DNA of 64,000 bases from Cristatella mucedo (Eukaryota > Bryozoa > Phylactolaemata > Cristatellidae): the NCBI GenBank assembly GCA_009760855.2, contig WPIO01000015.1, positions 1,785,001 to 1,849,000 of the forward strand. Direction: 5' to 3'. A program made the translations under genes and the position numbers. Shown here in pieces: positions 1 to 10,934 of this stretch. Numbering within the stretch: the stretch's first letter is position 1; the number at the start of each line of letters is the position of its first letter. The notes beneath the pieces are model-generated. The model was not told where the DNA came from. It did no database searches and was given only the letters and a program-made list of their open reading frames with translations.

Positions 1-1529
1 ACTGCATATTCCTCGTCATTGACTCGTGAGTACAGTGTGGCCGTTGGGCCGTAGATAGAGGGTCGTGCGCCTGGCCTCTCGGTCTGACCTTGCGAGCTCA
101 GTATTTGTTTGCTGTATGTGACAGCATGCATGCAAAGACAGGCTCGCGCGAGCTATCTTTGGTATTTTTGCCCTGTAGACGACGCTCCTTTGAGCCTTAT
201 ATCCCTCCTGCGGGCGGAGGGGAATATTTTGAGCACTGATCAGTATGGCTTCGGTACCGAAGGACGGTAAGCAGTCAGTGGCTAAATACCTGGTAGCACT
301 TACCTAGCCGCTGACAGCTGCAGCGTTTCACTTTCAAAGCCACGGAGAAACTTTCGAGTACAGCCAGATCCGCAAATCACTACACGTATGCATTCTAACT
401 CACAGTCTGCAAGGGCAAGCTTTTTATTTCGATTCCTCCCCAAAACCATGATCAACTTTGCATTGAAATGTCTGACGATCGCTCATTAATATTTTGCACC
501 CCACTGACCCTTCAGGTTTGTGTTCAAATGATGCGTCACCCTTCTCAATTTCTCCGTCTGAGCTTTGACTTGACTTGCAGGCATCTTCTCTGTGTAGTTA
601 GGCTGCTTTAGAGAAGCAGTGCAATAGCTATCTTATTTTATGCAAGCATTTATCGGATGGACAATTAAAACTACCATTACCACAGGCAAATTTCGCTACC
701 GGCTACCTTAACCAAGGCACGATCGAGTTTTGCTATTTTTACTGCGAACCAGTATTGTTATTACCATGCTGTCCGGTTGCCTGCCGCCTCCCGAGGACCC
801 TGGCTCTCGCTGGCGTCTGCGGCCGAATGCATTCGTGTCATCCTTACCTGAAAAATCCATACCTTGTTGGTGGCACTATATCTATGATCTCTCTCCCGGA
901 TGGCATTTGGGCAAGGCGCTTGCTGCCATCTGTCACCCGATGCCTGGACGTCAGCCAAATGTGAAATCTATACGGCCTGCTTCCGACTGCTTCATATCTA
1001 GGATCTCGCTGCTGGATGACATGCGGCCTGCTGAGGTCACTTGCTCCTGCTTCCATTCGTTACCGCACGAAATCGCGTCGTTCAAATTTGAAATCGGTAT
1101 GGCTTCTGTACGTCTCGCCTGATTCAATATCATATATATATATTATATATAATATATTCATACCTAGGATATCTGCCGCTGATGACTGGTACACGAGCTG
1201 GTTCTTTCTTTAGTCCCGCGACTTTTCCAGGGCAAAGTTGTCTTCTCTGCAGAGTAGAATAGTGCTAGCTGTGCGAAATGAGGCTCGAATGTGACGTATC
1301 CGTAGACTTCGCCCTGTTGTACGCTTTGATGGTGGATAGGTAGGTCTAACCGAGCTCGGTTGTGTGTTCGATCGCTGCCACTGTTGCACCACTGTGCAGC
1401 TTACCTGTGTGCACAGCATAAGCCCTTGTTACAGGTATGCAAGCGGTACTCGACATCAATGCTCAGTTTTCGTGGCCATCTGTGTTAGTTAATTTAACGT
1501 ATCTCTATCAGTAATTATACGTAAAATTA
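1..1529. other. Intergenic DNA, no gene recognised
   Basis: No exon of a known family, tRNA or full repeat was recognised. Open frames of up to 130 codons occur near 730-1122 on both strands, overlap each other and have no family signature. A short AT palindrome-like stretch lies near 1125-1160. Confidence 0.5.
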
Positions 1530-1992
1530 TCAGTAAAAAGCCACAGAGACTGTGTGGGTGTTACGCCAAAGAGTTTTCTACAGCGTACTCAAACCCTACG
1601 CGGCTTTTGGTACGCATTCGGTAGCCAGCAGACCGCAGCCCACGCAGCTAAGAGAAAGTGAGGAGCATAGTTGAGTCAGGAGGGCAGTTGAGATAGTGAG
1701 TGGCACGGGAGTAGAAGCTCGGAACAGCTGGAAAGGATGTAGTATAGTCGGCAGCGGAAGAGTAGTTTCATTGCGTCAGAATTAAGGAAGTGAGCTCTAA
1801 AGAAGTCTAGGACTTACAGAGCAAAGTTTTCTGCAGCCAACGCTCTTGTAGCCTAGGGATGGAGCAGCTAATTTATTGTCCTTGGAGGACGTAAGGACAC
1901 GAGGAGGCTAAAACTGGTGCAGCAGTTTCGCTAGGTATAGGAGCCGAGGTGCAGGAGCCGAGCCGCGCTGGACCTTGTGGGTCAGCGTAAGA
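1530..1992 (-). mobile_element. LINE family B 3' fragment
   Basis: This shares the ordered landmarks of the other family B copies: ACTGTGTGGGTGTTACG, then a CGCGGCTTTTGGTACGCATT-like block, then AGAGAAAGTG and GTTGAGATAGTGAGT. It then runs into the antisense of a reverse-transcriptase C-terminal region (the CTTGTGGGTCAGCGTAAG block near 1975). It is strongly diverged and has no long open frame. Orientation is set by the tail lying at the low-coordinate end. Confidence 0.7.
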
Positions 1993-2740
1993 ACGCGGCG
2001 ACGGTGCGACGGCTGATACGCTAAGCCTTAGCGCGACGGTATCGCTTCGCTCGACATGAAAATGCACGAAAATAAATGGACGGCAGGGAAACAAAAAGCG
2101 GTGGCATGCGGGAGTACGAAAGGTTCAAGTCTCACTTCGGAACCAGCATTAGGATTTGGCGAATGTCGTCGCTTGGCGTGCTAATTACAAGAGAGTACCT
2201 TCTACGATAAATCGAGCCAGGAAAAAAGACCACGACCACTGGCACGTCTCCACGTAGGCTAATAGCTTGCACCAGCGCCAAGATAGCACTGGCCTGCGGC
2301 ACTAATCAATAGTCGAACAGAATGTCCGCTAAATGCAGAAGACCGCGCGTCTCATTCGTCATCAGAGCTAATAGTACGCAGTCGATACCGTAGAATACTA
2401 CAGTTTGTTTTTTTCTACTAGGAGCGTCAGCCAGCAAGCGACCCGATTCGGCAATCGTACGCATACCTTACGTATGCATATTCGTATATGCTAATAGTTG
2501 TCATCAAATCTCCTTTAAAGCTAAAAGATGAAAAGGCTGAGCTCCTGCTGATCCGACCAAACTTGACGGCTATCCGGCCTCCGGCTCGCTTCTAGTGTAC
2601 ACTCCCTTGTTGACTCCCTTGTTACACCGTGGGAATTCACCCAAAACCCGGCATTATTTGTTGCTACTCTAAGCACAGTTCCGGCCAGATTACTGCTAGT
2701 CGCTATTTGGATTTGACCGGCTGCCCAAAATATCACTTCT
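1993..2740. other. Intergenic DNA, nothing recognised
   Basis: No coding, RNA or repeat signature was seen. Short open frames on the - strand (1873-2094, 2521-2736) have no family motif. Confidence 0.4.
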
Positions 2741-2915
2741 AGAAGCCGCGATAGCTCAGGAGGGAAGGTGCTCGCCGTTCACGACCAAAGTTGTGGGTTC
2801 GAATTCTGCAATGGACGATCCTTCATTGCCAACTGCGAGCGGCGGTGACAGTCGAGCTGAGGCTCTTCTGTCGCTGTACACAATGACTCTGTTAAATCAG
2901 CCAGAATGCTTTTCG
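2741..2915 (+). mobile_element. tRNA-derived SINE, family 2
   Basis: A tRNA-like head starts near 2745, with an A-box-like TAGCTCAGGAGGG and a B box GGGTTCGAATTC near 2797-2808. A body follows that ends in TCTTCTGTCGCTGTACAC and GTTAAATCAGCC. The same body (GGACGATCC..., TCGCTATAC..., TTAATCAGCTA) occurs in the tandem pair at 6917-7275. The head lacks a complete cloverleaf and is fused to this body, so it is a SINE and not a tRNA gene. Confidence 0.7.
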
Positions 2916-3079
2916 AAAGGCACTTTTAATAAGGGGCTACCCGTTTGTTTGATAAACGAAGACCGTTCTTAATCGGAGACCCTATTGCTGAAAAGTCTTC
3001 ATTGGCTTCGAAAGAAACGATGGTATCAGATCTAAACGCTTAATGCATTAATGCATTGACGAATGAACGCCGCGCGAGT

Positions 3080-3780
3080 CAAGCTCCCGCCAATCAGCTC
3101 GCTACAGGGCTCGCCGCAAGCCAACCAGGTCCGAGAAGATCTTCCGAGTTTGGGAAGGTAGCAGTTCCAGACAGTCACCGCGAGGAGTTAAGAGCTCGCC
3201 GCTCGCTCGCTCGCGTATAGCGCAGCTGCGTTCTGGAATTACGTGCTGTGGAACTGCGTGCGCGGCATGCTCGCTGCCTCAACCACGCAGACCTTTAGAA
3301 CCGAAACGCGAAGACGCGCCACTTTCGGGCTGCAGGCCGATCCTACGGCTCGGCTTGGACTTCCTGTCGATTTTGCCTAATTTAAATAGATTGCGATGGA
3401 TTTTGGTGGAATTCGCGGCACCCGTCATTGCCTCACTTCGGCGGATCCAAGTAGGCTCACGAGTGTGCCTCCTATGCGCACGAGCATACCTTCCGACAAA
3501 AGTTCCCTTTGCTGTGTCCGCCTCCGCCTTTGCCTCGCATCTGCCTCCACCGCCGCCGCCGCAACTGCCGAAGCTGCCGTGCTCGTATGTGCGTTCGCGT
3601 TGCCGTTGCTGTATCGCATGAGGGCGTATGGTTACGAAAAAGGAAGTGCTGTACAGACTACCCCGCTCGGAGCTGCCGGTGTACCGCAGCAATAGCAGCA
3701 GTCGAATAGAAAAGCTGGTACAACTATGCTGGGCTCTCACTCGATGCGCGCAGCTCTGCGTGGCAAGCGAAGAGAGAAAC
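3080..3780. other. GC-rich intergenic block
   Basis: GC- and CpG-richer than its flanks, with overlapping open frames on both strands (for example 3279-3740 - and 3355-3621 +). These frames consist of simple CCGCCG-type codons and have no family resemblance. It could be a promoter-like CpG island or an untranslated exon; the sequence gives no proof. Confidence 0.3.
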
Positions 3781-4649
3781 TGAAGAGAATTACATAAACT
3801 AAAACAATTGCAGTCAATGCATCGACGTCCAAATGCAGTAAAACTGGTGGTGGTGGTGGTTATTGCACCAAAATGCGAGGGGTTGCTTTACAGAACCTGT
3901 ATGAGAGTGAAAGTAACTGTGTAGTACAGTAGCAGCGCAGCGCAGCGACAGTTCAATAATAACAAAGGAAATGAAATAGCCAAGTCACGTGTAGAATTCG
4001 ATTGAAATCTGTCCCACCACTGGTGCTATCTTAATAGATCTACTATCAAAAAGGACTCTCTTAAGGGGTCTACCTAAGACTACTCGAAGCATTTCAGCAA
4101 AGAGGTCCTGCAGTTAATTTATCGACATATGAGATTTTAATTAGTACCCGGATACTAAAGCTGGGGTCAAAGTAGTCAAAGCCGTTATTGATTTATTAGA
4201 GGCTTTAAAAGTGACACGCGAGCGACGCGATGGCAAAACCTCACAGCTGCGGGTAAGCATCGATTACAAAGCGCTTTGCGAGTCGCGACAGCGAGTTCTT
4301 GACCAAGATGCCATTTACGACTATTGCAAGATGCACATTTCCGTCATTCATCCAGCTCGCGGCGGGAGCGCGAGCAAAGAGCGAGCTGCTTAGATATTGA
4401 CTGGCAAAAGTGGAGTGGAGTACCGCGCCTTCGCAGGCTCAACGGAGGCCAGCGAAGCAAGCAGCGCTGCTCGGATACCGACACAGCGAGCGGACTGCCT
4501 TCTGGCCAGCTACTCCATGTTTCCCTGGTCAAAGCTGAGGTCAAATCTGGCTGACCCAGGCTAAGCCGTTCTTTGCTTTAGTATCTGCTCGGCAATTAAT
4601 GCGGTAGCTGCTGTCAGCTTCCCTCAATCAGTTAATCAGCCATCTATCC
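3781..4649. other. Intergenic DNA, nothing recognised
   Basis: No exon, tRNA or complete repeat was recognised. It contains a short TGG-repeat near 3845-3860 and an AGCGC-type short repeat near 3932-3950. Confidence 0.4.
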
Positions 4650-5286
4650 CGATAGAAAAGTGCAAAACTCTGCAGCTAAGCTTGTCTGCCGTGAGCGACT
4701 CAGCTGCCACATTTCTCCACTTCTCGCTGACCAGCACTGGCTCCCAGTCAAGAAACGCACCGACTTCAAGGTTTTGCCGTTCACTTTTAGGTCTCTTCTT
4801 TCTTTGACTCCAGCCTACCTATCAGATCTATTCCCACACGAGGCCAAGCATCGTACCACTCACATTCTGGAATCTAACTGTTTACCTATACCTCGTACAA
4901 ATCTCAAATCCTTTGGAGATCGTGCCTTTAGTTCGTATTCTCCCAAAGCCTGGAACTCACTCCCGACTTGCGTCACGACATCTCCTGACTTGTCCACATT
5001 TAAAAAGAACCTAAAACGCATCTATTTAGGACAGCATTTAGTGGGTCCCTGTGATTCGTCTTTTACGTGCTTAAGCGTGCTGACATTGTGCATGCTGCCA
5101 CTAACCGTGCTTGCATGCTGACCCTGTGCATGTCATCCCTAACCATGTTATTATTGTTGTTTATTGAGCATGCTACCACTAACTATTTGATCGTGCTTCC
5201 TTTGCAGCAAATTTAAAGCGCCTAGAAAGAGATTGAGTTCTCTGCGGGCGCTATATCAAATGTATTATTATTACTATTATTATAAC
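4650..5286 (+). mobile_element. LINE family A, 5'-truncated copy
   Basis: The frame 4660-5121 encodes the C-terminal end of a CR1/L2-group reverse transcriptase: LLADQHWLPVKKRTDFKV, PAYLSDLF, NLKSFGDRAFSSYSPKAWNS and LPTCVTTSPDLSTFKKNL. It continues into the family 3' tail, AAAGCGCCTAGAAAGAGATT then GCGCTATATCAAATG and (ATT)n, ending near 5286. The copy starts inside the RT region, as expected of abortive target-primed reverse transcription. The endonuclease and catalytic core are absent, so it is inactive. Confidence 0.88.
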
Positions 5287-5691
5287 TAAAATGGCGAGTG
5301 AACATTACATACACGATGCTATTCGATCGCCTACAATCGGCACCACATGGCATCCTCCTTTCACCACATGGCATCATCGCCTTTGAACAGTGCGGAATTA
5401 CGTTCATTGCTTGGCTAGGAAATTTACGTTATCGCTCGCAGGCAGAAAAGTTGAGCCCTAGATAGTATTCAAACGAATTCTCTAAGTAATCTCTCACGAA
5501 TCGCGAAAACTTCAGTGCCCGAGAATATGATTTGCCCACGCTTGTCACCACTCTACGTGCTATGCATACTCGTGTAAAAATGCATGCAACAACCCAGGCA
5601 ATACGCTTGAAGAGCATGCACTGAGTTTTTCCGTCATATGGGTAAGCGTATATCGTCTATTACTTAACAAACCACGATAGTTCAAGTGTTG

Positions 5692-6300
5692 GCTACGCTG
5701 GAGAGTCTTCTATGGCGCTGTCGACGCCTAAGTGTTTTTCGAAAGGCATACGGTAGTCCGAAGACTTCACCTCATGCAGCAATGAGAAAGTGAGAAGCAT
5801 AGCTGATACAGGAGGGCTGTCGAGGAAGTGACTAGCATAGAAGTAGAGGCAGGAAAGGATGCGCCACGGATGTATCCGCTGATCAAACGGCTGCGATCGC
5901 AGTTCCATCAGCAATGGAAACTCGGTGAGACCAGGCTGAGCCTTTGGATTTTCTTACTAGCCTTGCAGCCAGATTCATTACCGTCTGCAGAGGCTTAGTG
6001 GCTTTTTTTCGATAACCCAGCTAAAACGGAATTGCGGCAGTCCAGCCTAAATAGAACCAGGGAGCTAGCTAAAGTTTTACAAGGCCACCATGGTAGACAG
6101 TCAATAATCTTACATAGTGATCGGAATTTATGGCTATCTGTAGAGGCAATATTCTTTATGCAACTTTCACAGTTTAAGCAGTTATTATCAGAGACGAGCC
6201 CTAAATTTCGAGAACGTTGCGACGGTCGCTCAGCAGCATTATCAATTAGAAGAGCAGAGTCTCCAAAGTGTCCAGCCGCAAGCGTTAGTTCATTCAACAG
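5692..6300 (-). mobile_element. LINE family B fragment, decayed RT C-terminus
   Basis: On the - strand, 5995-6297 retains degenerate RT-end residues (SDNNCLNCESCIKNI, KFRSLCKII, SSLVLFRLDCRNSVLAGL) comparable with the intact family B copy at 11132-11803. Below 5995 the family B 3' region is recognisable (AGAAAGTGAGAAGCATAGCT). It is interrupted by frame changes and stops and lacks the polymerase core. Confidence 0.75.
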
Positions 6301-6364
6301 CCCGTATTTACTAGCGACGGGAGAGCCTTAGCAGATAAATCCCGATAGCAGCAAGCAATAGAGG

Positions 6365-6450
6365 ATTTTTCTGGAGCAGGACTCGAACCCACGACGGGGA
6401 TCATTGGTGGTGAAACGGCTGCGTGCTAAATCAGCCAGATTGTGAAATAT
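6365..6450 (-). mobile_element. Possible SINE family 2 head fragment
   Basis: The reverse complement contains GTCGTGGGTTCGAGTCCTGC, a good B-box match in the same context as the SINE heads at 7030-7050. The body is not preserved, and the other end carries CTAAATCAGCCAG. It is degenerate and could be a different tRNA-related repeat. Confidence 0.35.
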
Positions 6451-6916
6451 ATTTACTATTTGAGGTTCCTGAACTATACAGCTAGGAACCAGTGATGTGA
6501 TAATTTATGGTCCAGACTGAAAACAAGGCGAAGCCATGTAGTAGGCAGGCAGTTATGTTCCAGGAATTTACCTTGGCATTTGAGCTGATTTGAACTCTGG
6601 GCCTTGAGCCTTACGAGAGTTGCTGCACGCGACGGTCGCTTTTGAAAGCCCGTAAACCTCCGCCGCTGTCAACTATGGATATGGACTTGTTATTTTATGG
6701 TTTATGGTTTAGGATGAGCGGTTGTAGTTTTGGAATGAGCGTCTGTTATGTCTTAAGATAGGGGACACTCTTCGATACTGCCATGTTCCGCCACTGTTGG
6801 CACACATGCATGCACAGGTGTCGCATCGACAAGTCATTAGTCGTGATTCTAAAGCTCGGGGCTTTACCGGTGCTTGTCGCGAGTCGGATGGGACTTGTAT
6901 CGTTGCTAGTCCTTTC

Positions 6917-7097
6917 AAATAAATAATAAATCCTAGCTGATTAAACAACCTGTTTTTGTATAGCGACAGTAGAGCCTTTACGGCTATCACCACCAGTTGC
7001 AGTGGCGATAAAGGATCGTCCACAGCAGGAATCGAACCCACGACCTCGGGACCGAGGTCGTGAAAGCAATCGCCTTACATAGTGTGCCATCACGGCT
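6917..7097 (-). mobile_element. SINE family 2, copy 1 of a tandem pair
   Basis: Read on the - strand, it starts GCCGTGATGGCACACTATG, passes a B box GTGGGTTCGATTCCTGC, then GGACGATCCTTTATCGCCAC, and ends TTTAATCAGCTAGGATTTAT followed by an A/T tail. The head contains an 11-bp inverted repeat (CACGACCTCGG / CCGAGGTCGTG) near 7040-7062. This is the best-preserved example of the family in the window. Confidence 0.8.
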
Positions 7098-7100
7098 CAC

Positions 7101-7275
7101 AATAAATAAATCCTAGCTGATTAAACAGCCTCTTTTGTATAGCGACAGAAGAGCCTTGACGGCTATCGCCACCGCTTGCAGTGGCGATAAAAGATCGCCG
7201 ACAGCAGGAATCGAACCCATCGTTCTCGGGACCGAGGTCGTGAAAGCAACCGCCTTACCTAGTGTGCCATTACGG
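7101..7275 (-). mobile_element. SINE family 2, copy 2 of a tandem pair
   Basis: It has the same order of landmarks as the copy ending at 7097 and begins immediately after it. The two share the AATAAATAAATCCTAGCTGA tail. The head reads GCCGTAATGGCACACTAGGT on the - strand. Differences are scattered substitutions, plus a changed hairpin arm (ATCGTTCTCGGGACCGAGG), so the copies are not a very recent tandem duplication. Confidence 0.8.
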
Positions 7276-7479
7276 CAGTGGCTTTGTTTACGGCCCTAGC
7301 TTTGCACGGATTTGGAAGCCGCTACATCCCATCTGTAGCAGGAGCGAGCAATTTACCGCTTGGCTAAGACCTGCGGCCAGCGCCGCCGCCCTCTAAACCG
7401 TAGGCACCGGTCGCAGGCCATGGTTGCAGGCGAGATCGCGTTTCAATAATCCTATAAATAAACAAGTGCTCAGAGGAAA

Positions 7480-9050
7480 TACGATTAGGCTCGCTCGTGC
7501 CGGACGCTCCTCGCCATACAGAGACCTGTGCTGGATTACTCGGAAAACTGGCTCGTGTTTGGCTCCAATGTCTACCCACTCGTAGCATTCTCGGAGCCTT
7601 TTGGTTCAGCACCGCACGCACACCGGACGCAGTGTACTCCGGTATCCGCGCGCACGCCCCGGGGTGGGGCCGCCGGCAGGACCCGCAGGCAGAGCGGCGG
7701 CGGGACCCAATGGAGGAGTACTGACTCGTCGCATACCATCCAATCGTTGGATGCCCTCGTGACTCGGTTAGAAAGCCGCGCCCCAACTTACCGACGCCTT
7801 CCCGCGCGGCCTCTCAGCGGCGCGCCCAGCCGCCGGCGAGCGCTCGCTACAACTGCTTGCTGGAGTCGCCTGCGCGCGCTCGCTACAACTGCGCGTCTTC
7901 AGTTGGGACAGCTCGCGGCGGCCGACTCGTCGAGTCGCAGCGGCCACACAGCGAGCGGCGTCACAGCGAGCCTTCGGCCAAATGACTTCGCGTTCGGCGA
8001 AGTGACGGACTCGGCGCTTTCCGTTCGGTTTGGGGTAAGCCAGCGAGGCTGGCCGCTGATGCTGAACGCGCCTTTTCGTCGCCACTGCTGATCGCTTCGC
8101 GCCGGCTGCTCGCGATAATCCAGATGCGGGTGATGAAGTGGGTGCGTCGCCTGCGCGTTCTCTGCCCTTTTCCTCGTAGCGCCGTCGCACCCGACTGCCA
8201 CAGCCCCTCCTAGCCCTCGCTGCCGCGCCGAGTTCTGCGGGCGACGCTGTCGCTGCCGCTGCCGCCGCCGACGACGACGACGTCTGCTCGAGGCAGCCAA
8301 ATGCTTGCCAACAGGCTGCCCGGCCCTCATTCGCCGGATCGGCGCACGGCCGCGCGGGTTCTGAGAGATCGGGCGCCGATGGCCAAAGCGCTGCTAAAGC
8401 AGCAGAAAGCTCAGCCGTAGAAAAGCGGGAGACAAAGCGTCGTCGGATACGCGCTGAGCATACGATCCGCGCCACGGCGTCCGCAGGCCAACTCGGGCGT
8501 GCACGCGCGCGACGATGCGCGAAGCGAGCAGCCGGCCGCAATCGACCCGTGCGTCGGCTGCCATCTTGCATTGGGTGCCCTCCTTTTGGCTACTTTTTAC
8601 GCTAATGCGATAGTAATATTTTTGGGCGACGACACGCATGCTGCCGCAAGCAAAGCCGATTATCCGCGACCTGGCGGCGACCGCGAGCGCAGGCCTGGCG
8701 GGCGCATGGGTTCTCGGCGTTCTCGCGAATACGCGCCAGGCTCGCGTGCGCACGCTGACCGAATGAGCGCTATTATGAGGAAAGGTCGGACGTCGTCGGG
8801 AAAGCTCGTGGGACGCGTTGCGCGTGATCGGATGCGAAGTACTTGATGCCAATGCCGCCGTTCGCGCTCGCCGGAGATTGCCACGACGGCGGCAGGCGTC
8901 GCGCGCATGCGCGCCGCGGCGAGCAGGTCGGAGAGCGGCGGCGCAGGCCGCCGCGTCTTCCTCCTCCGCATGCTCCTCGGCTCTCCCTCCTACCTTCTCC
9001 GCGCAGTGCGAGCACGTGACGGAGGGGCTGCTCAAATGAAGACTACGACT
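7480..9050. other. GC/CpG-rich block, possible CpG island
   Basis: Roughly 1.5 kb is strongly GC- and CpG-rich compared with its flanks, and long open frames occur on both strands for that reason alone. The largest, 7768-8571 on the - strand (267 codons), is almost all Arg, Ala, Ser and Pro and resembles no family. A direct repeat GCGCTCGCTACAACTGC occurs near 7848 and 7879. A promoter or 5' untranslated exon of an unseen gene is possible but unproven. Confidence 0.4.
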
Positions 9051-9277
9051 TGTATCGCGCTAATTATTTTGTTTGACGGTGATATTTATCCCGCGATAAT
9101 CGTGATATTGGTATATCGACCAGACAATCTTATGATATTTCCTGACTCAGGTCGGTTGCTCGGCCGCTAGGCTCAGATTACAGAGGCCCTGAGCTTGCGA
9201 ATTAGCGCAATGAGATGCGAAATGAGACAGATCCTCTCTCTTTAGAGCTACTACATTCCTCCGATAGAGCGAGGGGT

Positions 9278-9640
9278 AATGTAATTTAATGTACCTCCGT
9301 CTGTAACTCCACAAAGCCGCAAAGACTATGTGGGTGCTACGCAGGAGAGTTTTTTATAGCGCACTCACAGCCTAAGCGGCTTTCGGCACGCATTTGGTAG
9401 CCAACATAATTCATCTCGCGTAGCAAAGAGAAAGTGAGAAGTATAGCTGAGTCAGGATAGCAGGTGAGATAGTAGTAGTAGCAGCTCAGGACGGCAGGAA
9501 AGGGTTTGCCATAGTCGGCAGCAGAGGAGCAGTCGTCGTTGCGTAAGAATCGTAGAAGCGAGTTCCACAGTCTAGGACTTGCAGAGCTAAGCTTATGTCG
9601 CCAATGGTCTTTAAGCGGAGGAATTGAACAGCTAGGAAGG
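9278..9640 (-). mobile_element. LINE family B 3' fragment
   Basis: It begins at the low end with the TTACA-type tail (GTAATGTAATTTAATGTACC), followed by CTCCGTCTGTAACTCCACAA, TAGCGCACTCACAGCCTAAG and AGAGAAAGTGAGAAG. It reaches antisense RT C-terminal sequence (GCAGAGCTAAGCTTATGTCG) before resemblance is lost near 9640. It has no open frame of note. Confidence 0.75.
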
Positions 9641-9827
9641 GAGCTGCGTTGGGTGGCTATAGCCTCATTTACGGGTCTGCGTCAAGGTGTTCTCTGTAAC
9701 TGGCAGTACCAGTTCTGCACGGTCGTTAGTGGTCGCTTTCAAGAGGAGGCATTTTTTAAGGGGAGATAACTGGTAGAGGTTCCGCAGCGACAAGTCTTTT
9801 GGACTGGTCTAGGGCAGCTTGCTGGGT

Positions 9828-10083
<256 letters not shown>

Positions 10084-10317
10084 ATCTCGCTCTCTCAATC
10101 TCTCTATCTTCCTCTCTCTGGATCTTTGTAGGTGGGTTCGTCTAAAGAGGATTCTAAGCGGTGCGCCTAGGCACCGGTGCAGCAGCTTCGGGCTCTGCGA
10201 AGAAAATTTAGAGCGAAGCATGCGAAAGATACAGAGCGATAAGTACGATAAAATGTGAGGTATTAAAGAATAGATGACATCAAAGAACTGTGTCATCGCG
10301 TATGCCTGATAAATAAG

Positions 10318-10934
10318 TAATAAGTAATAATAATAAAATAATAATAATAATGCACTGGATAAAGCGCCCTCAGAGAACTCAATCTCTTTCTAGGAGCTTT
10401 ACATTCATTGCAAATTGAAACACGATTGAATGGTGAGTAATATCATGCTTGATAAACAGCATGAAAACATGGTTAGGGATGATATGCACATGGTCAGCAT
10501 GCAAGCACGGTTAGTGGCAGCATGCACAGTGTAGGCGTGTATAAGCCCATGGAGGACGAGTCACAGGGACCCACTAAATGCTGTCCTAAATATGTGTGTT
10601 TTAAAGTTCTTTTTAAATGAGGTCAAGTCAGGGGATTTTCTGACGCAAGTCGGGAGGGAGTTCCAGGCTTTGGGAGCATACGAACTAAAGGCACGATCTC
10701 CAAAGGATTTGAGATTTGAACGAGGTATAGGTAAACAGTTAGATTCCAAAATGCGAGTGGTACGATTCTTAGCCTGGTGGGGGAGTAGATCTGATAGGTA
10801 GGCTGGAGCCAAAGAATTAAGGGACCTAAAAGTGAGGGACAAAACCTTGAATTCGGTGCGTTTCTTGACTGAGAGCCAGTAGAAATCAGCGAGAAGTGGA
10901 GAAATGTGGCAGCTGAGTCGCTCACGGCAGACAA
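10318..10934 (-). mobile_element. LINE family A, 5'-truncated copy
   Basis: The (AAT)n tail and the conserved GCGCCCTCAGAGAACTCAAT block lie at the low end. On the - strand, 10561-10842 reads LAPAYLSDLLPHQAKNRTTR, NLKSFGDRAFSSYAPKAWNS and LPTCVRKSPDLTSFKKNF, the RT C-terminus. A frameshift near 10842 moves the upstream part into another frame. It abuts the family B copy that starts at 10935. Confidence 0.87.

Noticed and set aside
730-1122. 130-codon frame
   Set aside because: Overlaps four other frames on both strands, without family similarity or recognisable splice or promoter context.
2741-2812. Possible tRNA gene
   Set aside because: Internal promoter boxes are present, but there is no complete cloverleaf and it is fused to a dispersed body shared with other copies; called a SINE.
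7768-8571. 267-codon open frame on the - strand
   Set aside because: Located in GC-rich DNA where stop codons are scarce; composition almost entirely Arg/Ala/Ser/Pro, with competing frames on both strands.
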